Source: Lachnospiraceae bacterium UBA7205
Lineage (GTDB): Bacteria; Bacillota; Clostridia; Lachnospirales; Lachnospiraceae
Assembly: GCA_002490665.1 (NCBI GenBank)
Contig: DKUL01000023.1
Coordinates: 1-18,497, forward strand
Length of the DNA: 18,497 nucleotides
Direction: 5' to 3'
Shown: in pieces, positions 6,488 to 14,446 of the stretch
How positions within the stretch are numbered: position 1 is the stretch's first letter
Layout: the number at the start of each line of letters is the position of its first letter
Program-made: the position numbers and the translations under genes
Notes under the pieces: generated by a model
Told to the model about the DNA's origin: nothing
Databases searched by the model: none
Seen by the model: only the letters and a program-made list of their open reading frames with translations

Positions 6488-7119
6488 AGCATCCTGTCAT
6501 ACGCCTCCCACGAAATATATCTGCCGCCCATGCGCTCCAGGTGTTCCGTGTGGAACTGGCAGTCGATAAACAGAAACTCCTGCTGCTCCAGGAACTGCGC
6601 AAATGCAATCAGCGCAGTCTTGGAGCCGTTTTCTTTGTCCGAAAACATACTCTCACCAAAAAAACATCTGCCGATGGAAACGCCATATAATCCGCCTGCA
6701 AGCGACTCGTCCTCATAGACTTCCACACTGACCGCATATCCTTCCTTATGCAGCCGAAGATATGCCTCCTCCATCTCGTCGGATATCCATGTGCCTTCGT
6801 CAAATTCCCTTTTCATCCGGCACCGGTGCATGGTATCTGCAAAATCCCTGTTTATCGCCACCCGAAACATATGTTTTTTCATATATTTTTTCATGGAATG
6901 GGAAATATGGATTTCACCTGGAAAAATAACAAAACGTTCCCTCGGGCACCACCAGAGGATTTCCTCCCCCGGATTGTACCATGGAAAAATCCCATGGCTG
7001 TACGCAAGCAGCAGCCTCGCAACGGATAAATCCCCGCCGACTGCCAATAATCCGTCCTGCCTTGCAAGTGTCGGGTGTGGGAATTCTACTTTGTCCTTAT
7101 CTAAACGAAAAACAGGCAT
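6454..7119 (-). CDS. aat: Leucyl/phenylalanyl-tRNA-protein transferase
   Basis: The 221-residue enzyme moves Leu or Phe from tRNA onto the N-terminus of proteins that begin with Lys or Arg, creating a primary N-degron. The family blocks are all present: GLLAVGGDLS (23-32), YSHGIFPWYN (40-49), WWCPRERFV (56-64), HISHSMKK (71-78), FFGESMFS (153-160), SKTALIAF (166-173) and IDCQFHTEHLERMGG (185-199). The length is normal for bacterial Aat. It is the last gene of the long minus-strand train, 46 bp after clpA, which with clpS completes the tag, adaptor and unfoldase set. No terminator is visible after it. Confidence 0.93.
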   Translation of the reverse strand: MPVFRLDKDKVEFPHPTLARQDGLLAVGGDLSVARLLLAYSHGIFPWYNPGEEILWWCPRERFVIFPGEIHISHSMKKYMKKHMFRVAINRDFADTMHRCRMKREFDEGTWISDEMEEAYLRLHKEGYAVSVEVYEDESLAGGLYGVSIGRCFFGESMFSDKENGSKTALIAFAQFLEQQEFLFIDCQFHTEHLERMGGRYISWEAYDRMLQEGLRDRSSS

Positions 7120-7165
7120 TTCTTCTTACCTCTCTTATTATGGCAGCCTAACCTCGGGCTTCCTG

Positions 7166-9478
7166 TTACCCCTTGTCTGCTTTGTCCTTTGTTTCCTTTT
7201 TCCGGGGCGTTTCCTCCTGAAACCTGAGCAAGAAGCTGCCGTCATCGTCATCCAGACTGCACTTTCCGCCTTTTTTTAGCTTTCCAAACAATATTTCATC
7301 GACCAGAAGCGGTTTTACTTCGCCCTGAATCACACGGTCAATTTCCCTTGCACCAAACTCCGTCGTGATTCCTTTTCTTTTCAAAAGCATTTTTGCTTCT
7401 GCACTGACAGATAATTCCACTTTTTTTATTCGCAGCATTTTTTGGAGCTCCATAAGTTTTTTCTCCGTAATCTGCCCTGCCATCGTCTCGTCCATGCTAT
7501 GGAACACGACAATGCGGTTGAGCCTGTTGCGAAACTCCGGCTGGAAAGTTCGTTTTACCTCCTCCATAATCACCTCCGCCTTGATGTCCTGCCCCATAAA
7601 GCCGATGCCGTGTTTTCCGATTTTGCCTGCACCCGCATTGGAGGTCATGATGATGATTATGTTCCGGAAATCTGCCTTTCTTCCCTGATTGTCGGTGAGT
7701 GTGGCATAATCCATGACTTGCAGAAGGATGTTGTAAATATCAGGATGTGCCTTTTCTATTTCGTCGAAAAGCAGCACTGCGTGGGGATTCTTGCGAATCT
7801 GTTCGGTCAGAAGCCCCCCTTCCTCATAACCGACATATCCTGCCGGTGCGCCGATTAACTTTGCAACCGCATGTTTTTCTTCGTACTCGCTCATATCAAA
7901 CCGAATCAGTTTAATGCCCAGCTCGTCGGCAAGACTTCTTGCTATCTCTGTCTTTCCGACGCCCGTGGGGCCTACGAAAAGCAGGCTTGCCAATGGTTTT
8001 CCTTCTTCCAGAAGCCCTGCCCTGGAAAATTTCACGGCATTGACTACCTGTGAAACTGCCTCGTTTTGACCGTAGATACGGTTGAGCAGCCTCTTTTCCA
8101 GTGTTGCAAGCGATTCTATTTCATCATGTTCGACTACCTGTTTGGGTATCTGACAGGTTTTTGACAAAATCTCGTCAATCAGATCCTTATTTACAGACTG
8201 TGTTTTCTGGGTCAGCGGATGCATGCGGCGGTATGCCCCTGCCTCGTCAAGCAGGTCAATTGCCTTATCCGGCAGATAACGCTCATTGACATATTTCGCA
8301 CTCATGTTCACGGCATACGCGGTCACTCCCTTTCCATAGACCACTCCGTGAAACTTCTCGTAACCTTTTTTTAATCCGTCCAGAATGCGGACTGCATCTT
8401 CAATCTCCGGTTCCTTGATGTCAATATTCTGAAACCGCCTTACCAGACTCTTGTTTTTCTCAAAGTGCTTTTTGTATTCCTCGTACGTGGTGGCTCCGAT
8501 AAACCGGATATTTCCTGCCGCCAGGTACGGCTTTAACATGTTTGAAATGTCAAACGCACCGCCATTGACGGCGCCTGCGCCGACAATATTATGGATTTCA
8601 TCTATATAGACAATCGGATTCTCCTCTTGACTGATGCTGTCCATAACCCGTTTGAACCGTTTCTCAAAATCGCCGCGAAACTGTGTCCCTGCAAGCAGGC
8701 TGCCGAGGTCAAGTGAAAAGATTTTTGCACCCTTTAGCGGCTCTGGGACACTGCCCTGCTCAATCAGCCGCGCGAGTCCGTACGTGATTGCCGTCTTCCC
8801 GACACCCGGCTCCCCAATATGCAGCGGATTGTTTTTCTCTTTCCGGCAGAGTATCTGCATGGTGCGTTCCAGCTCATCCTCCCTGCCAATCAGCGGATTC
8901 ACATGTTCGAATTCCTCATTCAGGCAGACTGCAAACTGCCGCCATACCTGTGACGCGGAGGCATCTGTCCCGGCATGTTCAGATTCCGTCTCCGCATCCA
9001 TATAGTCGCCCCTTGTCTGCTTTCCGGTTTCCAGCCGCCTGTCCGCAGTCGTTTCCTCATACAGTATTGTCATCTGCTGTAACAGCTCTGCATGCTCAAT
9101 CCCCTGCAGCTGCATATAGTATACGGCATAGCTTTCTTCCAGCTCATACATTGCATGGATGATATGTGTCAGCCCCACGACTGCCTTTCCACTGCTCTGT
9201 GCCGAGTGCCATGCATAGGACAGCATACTTCCCGCCCCTGCGGAAAGTTCAGGACTGCATTCCTCCTCTACGGATTCCATATACTCGTTGATATATTCTT
9301 CCAGCTGCGCTGACAGTGTCCTGATGTCCCCGCCGCAGTCCTCAAATGCCTCTGTAAACTTTTTGTTGCCGCATATCACATATAAAACCAGTTCCGGCGT
9401 CACAAACTCATAATGCCTGCTTTTTGCCATCCCGAATACGGTGTTGATGATTTCTGCAACTTCTCTTGATACCTGCAT
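7166..9478 (-). CDS. clpA: ClpA-type AAA+ unfoldase of the Clp protease
   Basis: This 770-residue ATPase has two AAA+ modules and no ClpB/ClpC middle domain, as in ClpA. The Clp-N domain spans about 1-145, followed by an acidic linker. Module 1 has Walker A GEPGVGKT (222-229), Walker B IVYIDE (289-294) and RRF (348-350). Module 2 has Walker A GPTGVGKT (503-510), Walker B VLLFDE (568-573), the pore loop GYVG (547-550) and sensor 2 GARE (709-712). HGIGFMGQ (623-630) contains the IGF loop that docks on ClpP, so it should feed the ClpP peptidase, which is not encoded here. The first pore loop has Phe (TQFRGD) where E. coli ClpA has Tyr. The highly charged C-terminal tail is unremarkable. clpS directly precedes it, 37 bp upstream. 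Confidence 0.92.
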   Translation of the reverse strand: MQVSREVAEIINTVFGMAKSRHYEFVTPELVLYVICGNKKFTEAFEDCGGDIRTLSAQLEEYINEYMESVEEECSPELSAGAGSMLSYAWHSAQSSGKAVVGLTHIIHAMYELEESYAVYYMQLQGIEHAELLQQMTILYEETTADRRLETGKQTRGDYMDAETESEHAGTDASASQVWRQFAVCLNEEFEHVNPLIGREDELERTMQILCRKEKNNPLHIGEPGVGKTAITYGLARLIEQGSVPEPLKGAKIFSLDLGSLLAGTQFRGDFEKRFKRVMDSISQEENPIVYIDEIHNIVGAGAVNGGAFDISNMLKPYLAAGNIRFIGATTYEEYKKHFEKNKSLVRRFQNIDIKEPEIEDAVRILDGLKKGYEKFHGVVYGKGVTAYAVNMSAKYVNERYLPDKAIDLLDEAGAYRRMHPLTQKTQSVNKDLIDEILSKTCQIPKQVVEHDEIESLATLEKRLLNRIYGQNEAVSQVVNAVKFSRAGLLEEGKPLASLLFVGPTGVGKTEIARSLADELGIKLIRFDMSEYEEKHAVAKLIGAPAGYVGYEEGGLLTEQIRKNPHAVLLFDEIEKAHPDIYNILLQVMDYATLTDNQGRKADFRNIIIIMTSNAGAGKIGKHGIGFMGQDIKAEVIMEEVKRTFQPEFRNRLNRIVVFHSMDETMAGQITEKKLMELQKMLRIKKVELSVSAEAKMLLKRKGITTEFGAREIDRVIQGEVKPLLVDEILFGKLKKGGKCSLDDDDGSFLLRFQEETPRKKETKDKADKG

Positions 9479-9515
9479 AACCTTTTACCCTTATTTTCTT
9501 ACTCCTATGTTATTC

Positions 9516-9815
9516 CTATTTTTCTTCAATTGTCATTCGGAACGGAAATCCTTCCGATTTTGCCCTTGCCGCGGCTGACTGTACCTTTGAGACCGCAATA
9601 TCATATGGATAAGAGCCGACTGCCGCCTTTCCTGCCTCGTGTACCAGCATCATCAGCCGCTCAGCCTCTGCCTCGTCCTTATGAAAAATGCCCATCAGGA
9701 TGTCAACCACAAACTCCATCGTCGTAAAATCATCATTGTGCATAATTACTTTATAATGCTTTGGCTCCCGTATCCTTTCCCTGATTTGTTCCGATGTCTC
9801 ACCTTGTAAAGCCAT
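9516..9815 (-). CDS. clpS: ClpS N-degron adaptor
   Basis: The 99-residue adaptor binds proteins carrying Leu, Phe, Tyr or Trp at the N-terminus and hands them to ClpA. The key pocket is intact: YKVIMHNDDFTTMEFVV contains N27-D28-D29 and the gating Met33 (E. coli NDDYTPMEFVV), and MLVHEAGKA contains the pocket His59. The flexible N-terminal tail needed to engage the unfoldase is present but short (about 17 residues). The start chosen is the ATG at 9813-9815, with GGGAGG seven bases upstream; a longer frame reaches 9857 but lacks such a site. It lies between the VWA gene and clpA, in the same direction. Confidence 0.92.
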   Translation of the reverse strand: MALQGETSEQIRERIREPKHYKVIMHNDDFTTMEFVVDILMGIFHKDEAEAERLMMLVHEAGKAAVGSYPYDIAVSKVQSAAARAKSEGFPFRMTIEEK

Positions 9816-9861
9816 ATTCTTCCTCCCTGTCGCCCCCGACGGCTCTGCTATATGCATAAAC

Positions 9862-11031
9862 TTAAAACTTCATTTTCTCAAATCCGGATAAATCCTGACC
9901 CTTCAGTGCTTTCTCAAGAAGCGTGGGCAGAAGCTGCGGGTTGCATGCAAAGCATGGAACACCGAACCCGGCAAGCTTTTGTGCCATCTGTGTATCATAG
10001 TACGGCTTTCCGCCATCGGCAATCGCAAGCAGGCTGATAACTGTCACGCCGGATTCTTTCATGTCGCTGATGCGCCGCAGCAGCGCCGCCCTGTTTCCCC
10101 CTTCCTCCAAATCCGAAATCAGGAAAAACAGTGTCTTGGACGGATTTTCAATAAACTGCTCACAGTATGCAACCGATTTATTGATGTCCGTACCTCCCCC
10201 CAGCTGAAACCCAAACAGCAAATCCACAGGGTCATCGCTTTTCTCCGTAAGGTCAACGATATTCGTGTCAAATGCGACAATTCTTGTTTTGATGCTTGCC
10301 ATACTTGCCAGGATGCAGCTGATAATGGACGAATAAATAACGGATTCCCCCATGGAACCGCTCTGGTCAACGTCGAGTATAATGGTCCACTTGTTGGCTG
10401 CCGTGGTACTCGTCCGGTCAAAGAAATAAAAATGTTCCGGTACAATTGTTTTCAGCTCCGGATTGTAGTGCTTTAAATTACGGTTTATTGTCATTTTGAA
10501 ATCCATTGCCGATGCTGACGGAATCGGTGAATGTTTTCTTTTGTTGACCGCGGCGGTCACGGCACGCCGGATATCCTGCTCAAGGAGTTTGTTGATTTCC
10601 TCCACAATTTTTTTAATAAATTCACGCACACTTTCCTTGGAGCGCTTCGGTATCTGGTCTTTCAGCATCAGTATTGTGGATGCAAGGCCGATATCCGGCT
10701 CCATATTTTCCAACAGCTCCGGCTCGAACAACAACTGCTTCAATCCGCAGCGTGTCACCGCATCATTTTGGATAACCGTGACCAGTTCCTTGTCAAACAA
10801 TGTCCGCACATCACCTAGCCAGCAGCTAATCTGCGGGTTTGACGGTCCCCTGCCGGCACCCTGCTGCCCGCCGAATCCGCCAAGCTCTGTCCGGTTATAA
10901 ATAGATGCCAGCGCCTGGTCCATCAGATCCTGCTCCTGCGTCAGTGTCAGGTCTGACATCCCCGACAGACGTTTGTCACTCTCCTGTCCCAGTATCAGGC
11001 GCCATCTGCCAATTTGTTCCTTTACTTCCAT
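9862..11031 (-). CDS. VWA domain protein, YehP/CoxE-like
   Basis: The 389-residue protein carries a C-terminal von Willebrand factor A domain (about 214-380) with a complete metal-ion adhesion site: DQSGS (222-226), the Thr of GGGTD (281) and the Asp of ISDLEEG (307). The N-terminal half has a Gly-rich stretch (51-64) and the block SCWLGDVRTLFDKELVTVIQ (69-88), followed by a helical region, as in VWA proteins paired with MoxR ATPases. Such VWA partners bind the AAA+ ring and clients and help insert metals or remodel complexes. It follows the DUF5682 gene by 15 bp, with GGAGG six bases before its ATG, and the MoxR gene lies two genes upstream. It is probably cytoplasmic, since there is no signal or membrane segment. 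Confidence 0.88.
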   Translation of the reverse strand: MEVKEQIGRWRLILGQESDKRLSGMSDLTLTQEQDLMDQALASIYNRTELGGFGGQQGAGRGPSNPQISCWLGDVRTLFDKELVTVIQNDAVTRCGLKQLLFEPELLENMEPDIGLASTILMLKDQIPKRSKESVREFIKKIVEEINKLLEQDIRRAVTAAVNKRKHSPIPSASAMDFKMTINRNLKHYNPELKTIVPEHFYFFDRTSTTAANKWTIILDVDQSGSMGESVIYSSIISCILASMASIKTRIVAFDTNIVDLTEKSDDPVDLLFGFQLGGGTDINKSVAYCEQFIENPSKTLFFLISDLEEGGNRAALLRRISDMKESGVTVISLLAIADGGKPYYDTQMAQKLAGFGVPCFACNPQLLPTLLEKALKGQDLSGFEKMKF

Positions 11032-11046
11032 AGTATGCCTCCATGG

Positions 11047-13308
11047 TTAAATATCAAAATCAAAGTCATCCAGTCCCTCAATCATCTGCTGGGCGCTCTC
11101 GTCAAGAACGGCATTTACCACCTCGCTGACCTCCTGTCCGTTCAGTCCCAGTATTTCTCCCAGATTCTCCGCAATCTGGTCTTTTTCCACTGCGGAAAAA
11201 TCGGCAAAGGCACGCCGCAGGAATACAAGCGCCCGCTTGAACTCCTCGTCATCCAGTGTCAGAAGGTAGTCGTTTAAGCTTTCCCAGAGAGACAGCCTGG
11301 CAATCAGCGCATACCTGTTTTTCATGGCAAGCCCTTCAAACCAGCCTGCCCCCAAATCTGCCGGAACGCCCTTTGACAGTCTCCTTGATACTTCTGTACG
11401 CAGCTGCTGGGAGGTCATGCTGCCGCGTTCCAGCAAAATTGCCGCTGCAAAGCCTGACAGTTTCGTGTTCAAATCGTCCCGCCCGGAGATGCTGCCAAGC
11501 ACTTTCATCCATTCCTCATGGTCAAGAAAATCGTGCGCCAGCTCCACACTGTTTAACTGCTCCATCGCGGTGATGACTGCCTTGCTTGCCGTATCATCAC
11601 ACACACAGGCAGATTCCAGTATCAGGCACGCCCTGTAAAATAACTGCCTTAAAATCGGCTCGAGTGGTTTCGCATCAACGCGTCTGATATTGCCATACTG
11701 GACAACAACGGAAAGGCGCTGTGCCGTTTTTGCCAAATCCTCCACAGAAGCGGCATCAACTGCCATTTTTTGCAGCGCGGCAGTCGCATAGCCGACGGCT
11801 TTCTCCATGCCGCAGCAGCAGGCATCCTCAATGACCTGCGCAATCTCTCCCATCCTGGCGGCATTTTCCACGCGCTCTTTCATGGCAAATGACGCCGCGC
11901 CGTCAATGGTGTCTCCCTTTAGCGCGGATTCGACCAGTTCAATCTCTGCCTCCGGTGTCCAGCGCGCAACCCAATGTTCCGACCATGTCGCGTTGTCCTG
12001 GCTGACCGTCTGCTGCTGGGCAAAGCTGACATTAAGCACTCTTAACTGGTGCATGAAAAAAGAACGGTGCAAATCAATAAAAGCTGACTTTTCTGAGCTG
12101 ACACGCCTGTTTTCCCGCAGATCCAGCATCATATCCTGCGCAGTGATGTCACGGTATTTCTCTAGCTTTAACTCCTTTAGCTTGCGGTAAAAATCCTCCT
12201 GGATACTGGTACGGCTCACCCCGTCAGGAAGTGCACCGATTGCAGTGCCGATTTCTGTATCGGCAGTCGCAAGGATGATGCTTGACACACTGCCCTCGCC
12301 GATACATGTCTGCGCCGCATCGCGCAAATCCCTAAGCGACGCAATATTTCCACCCCGAAGCTTTGCGAGCGCACCAGCAAGCCGAACAGCCTCTATCACG
12401 GACGCTGATGAGACTGGATTACCTTTCCCCCGCTGGTATGCCGCCAGCCTGATCAGATAACTGTATGCGGCATACATTGGTTCCCCTTTGTTAAGCCCCT
12501 CCCACAATAGCGCATAGTATGCCGGTGCTTTGTTGCCGGCACCGTACCCTGCCCTTGTGGAAAGACGATAATATGAATACGGCATCAAAGTATGACTCGT
12601 CTCTACCTTTGGCATTTTCGACAAATCCGCATCCTGTTCCTGCCAGCTTTTCAGTCCCTCGACGTGATACGAACCTGTTACCACAACAATGTCTTCCGGC
12701 GCAGTGCCAGCGTCCACGGCATTTTTTATCTGCTGGCGCATATAGGCTTCCCGGAGCGCTGTCTCCTGCCAGTCACTGTCTGTCCCCTCCGTCAGGCTTC
12801 TGATATTTGCCCCAAAGCTGTTTGCCCCCAGGTGGTATGCGTCGATGCTGCCTGCCTGCTCCATGACACGTTCCCAGAATGTGTCATGTCCGTCCTCACC
12901 GCTTTTTTCGTCCAGCTGTTCGTACACATTTCCCTTTGCATTGATTCTGCTCTCCTCCCCGTCTGCATCCTGATCCTCGCAGTCGTGCTCCGCAAGGAAT
13001 GCAGTTGAGGGCATATCAATAAAACGGCATTCCACCTGGTGCTCGTGGCACCACTGTATTGCCTGGTACTCCGGCGAATACTCTGCAAATGGGTAAAGAA
13101 CTGTCCGGACAGGCGCTTCCTTTGTATAGGCAAGCACTGCAATCGGGGGCTTTGTCTCTTCCCGCACCATATCGGAAAGCATGTCGTCGAAATCACTTGG
13201 TCCCTCAACCAGCACAAGCGCAGGCCTTTTTTCGTCGAGGAATCCCCGCAGATAATATGCCCCGGCAGGCGACAAATGCCGTATTCCGAAAAAATTTGGA
13301 TGATTCAT
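11047..13308 (-). CDS. DUF5682 family protein, possible TraB/Tiki/EreA-like enzyme
   Basis: The 753-residue protein resembles E. coli YehM. The N-terminus reads FFGIRHLSPAGAYYL, then PALVLVEGPSDF (29-40), YSPEYQAIQW (77-86), REAYMR (186-191) and IVVVTGSYHVEGL (207-219). Two Gly-x-x-His motifs (G8-H11 and G212-H215) and a conserved Glu (E35) after a beta strand match the arrangement in the TraB/Tiki/EreA/ChaN superfamily of putative metal-dependent hydrolases. This fold assignment is my inference. The acidic stretch 109-141 looks disordered. The rest (about 300-750) is helical and probably a protein-binding scaffold. It sits between the MoxR and VWA genes with gaps of 17 and 15 bp, so it probably works with them. 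Confidence 0.82.
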   Translation of the reverse strand: MNHPNFFGIRHLSPAGAYYLRGFLDEKRPALVLVEGPSDFDDMLSDMVREETKPPIAVLAYTKEAPVRTVLYPFAEYSPEYQAIQWCHEHQVECRFIDMPSTAFLAEHDCEDQDADGEESRINAKGNVYEQLDEKSGEDGHDTFWERVMEQAGSIDAYHLGANSFGANIRSLTEGTDSDWQETALREAYMRQQIKNAVDAGTAPEDIVVVTGSYHVEGLKSWQEQDADLSKMPKVETSHTLMPYSYYRLSTRAGYGAGNKAPAYYALLWEGLNKGEPMYAAYSYLIRLAAYQRGKGNPVSSASVIEAVRLAGALAKLRGGNIASLRDLRDAAQTCIGEGSVSSIILATADTEIGTAIGALPDGVSRTSIQEDFYRKLKELKLEKYRDITAQDMMLDLRENRRVSSEKSAFIDLHRSFFMHQLRVLNVSFAQQQTVSQDNATWSEHWVARWTPEAEIELVESALKGDTIDGAASFAMKERVENAARMGEIAQVIEDACCCGMEKAVGYATAALQKMAVDAASVEDLAKTAQRLSVVVQYGNIRRVDAKPLEPILRQLFYRACLILESACVCDDTASKAVITAMEQLNSVELAHDFLDHEEWMKVLGSISGRDDLNTKLSGFAAAILLERGSMTSQQLRTEVSRRLSKGVPADLGAGWFEGLAMKNRYALIARLSLWESLNDYLLTLDDEEFKRALVFLRRAFADFSAVEKDQIAENLGEILGLNGQEVSEVVNAVLDESAQQMIEGLDDFDFDI

Positions 13309-13325
13309 CTATCTCTCCTCACCAT

Positions 13326-14411
13326 CTATACTGTTAGTTCCTTACATGCCTTGTACAGTCCCAGCCACTCCGAGCCGCGTTTTTTCATGACATTTTCGAG
13401 GTACTCCTTCCATGCCACCTGATCCTTATCCTCATCCTTGATGACCGCTCCCTGTAAAGCTGCCGCCAAATCCTCGTTTGTGATTGTACCACTGCCGAAG
13501 CTCCCGGCAAGCGCCATGCTATTGCATAGCAGTGAGATTGCCTCTGCCGTGGAAAGGACGCCTGACGTTCCTTTTACCTTCTGTGTACGGTCCAGCGTCT
13601 CCCCGCAGCGAAGCTCCCGGAAAATCGTACATACTTTCTCCACCACGTCGTCGGCAGGCTGCTTTGCATTCAGGTCGAGATTTTCTGACAGCTGTGTCAC
13701 CCTTGTCCGGACAATCTCCATCTCGGAGTCGAGATTTGCCGGCGCGGGAAGCACCACGATATTAAAACGGCGCTTTAGCGCGGCTGACATCTCATTGACA
13801 CCCTTGTCCCTTGTGTTCGCTGTCGCAATCACGGAAAATCCTTTTTTCGCCGCGACCTCCACTGCAAGCTCCGGCACGGAAATTCTCTTTTCTGACAAAA
13901 TGGAAATCAGCGCGTCCTGCACCTCGGAAGCACAGCGCGAAATCTCCTCGACACGCGCGATGGTTCCTGTCTCCATCGCATTGAATACCGGACTTTTGAG
14001 CATCGCCTCGTGCGATGGCCCCTGCGCAATCAGCATTGCGTAATTCCATGAATACTTAATCTGTTCCTCGGTGGTTCCCGCTGTTCCCTGTATAACCTTG
14101 GTAGAGTCACCGTTGATGGCAGCGGTCAGATGCTCGGAAAGCCAGCTCTTTGCCGTTCCCGGTTCGCCGATCAGCAAAAGCGCCCTGTCTGTCACAAGCG
14201 TGGATATCGCGATTTCCACCAGCCGCTCATGCCCTATGTATTTGGGTGTAATCACGGTCTTTCCGACCTTTCCGCCGCAGATATAGGTTTTCACGGACTG
14301 TGGCGACATCCTCCACCCTGTCGGAACCGGATTTTTCTCCGCTGCAATTAATGCGTCAATTTCTTTCTGAAATAACTGCTCTGCTGGCAGCCTTAACAAT
14401 TCTTCGCTCAT
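13326..14411 (-). CDS. MoxR-type AAA+ ATPase, YehL-like
   Basis: The 361-residue protein has a single AAA+ module: Walker A LLIGEPGTAKSWL (80-91), a Walker B region GTIARVEEISR (149-159), QDALISILSEKRI (165-177), sensor-1 IATANTRD (195-202) and arginines in LKRRF (212-216). MoxR ATPases act as chaperone-like motors together with VWA proteins. The Walker B reads VEE where most family members have VDE, so the magnesium-contacting Asp is a Glu while the catalytic Glu is kept; this may be a subgroup trait. The ribosome site AAAGGA precedes the ATG by five bases. It sits in a tight cluster with SWIM, HEAT-like, DUF5682 and VWA genes. Confidence 0.9.
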   Translation of the reverse strand: MSEELLRLPAEQLFQKEIDALIAAEKNPVPTGWRMSPQSVKTYICGGKVGKTVITPKYIGHERLVEIAISTLVTDRALLLIGEPGTAKSWLSEHLTAAINGDSTKVIQGTAGTTEEQIKYSWNYAMLIAQGPSHEAMLKSPVFNAMETGTIARVEEISRCASEVQDALISILSEKRISVPELAVEVAAKKGFSVIATANTRDKGVNEMSAALKRRFNIVVLPAPANLDSEMEIVRTRVTQLSENLDLNAKQPADDVVEKVCTIFRELRCGETLDRTQKVKGTSGVLSTAEAISLLCNSMALAGSFGSGTITNEDLAAALQGAVIKDEDKDQVAWKEYLENVMKKRGSEWLGLYKACKELTV

Positions 14412-14446
14412 GTCTTCCTTTTTCCTCTTTCCTTTTTTCGTAATTT

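Noticed and set aside
7442..7858. 138-codon plus-strand open frame inside clpA
   Set aside because: It is a shadow of the minus-strand clpA coding sequence, whose motifs are complete through the region.
13438..14043. 201-codon plus-strand open frame opposite the MoxR gene
   Set aside because: It is long but low in complexity (Ser/Ala-rich) and has no ribosome site or known motif, while the MoxR frame on the other strand is unmistakable.
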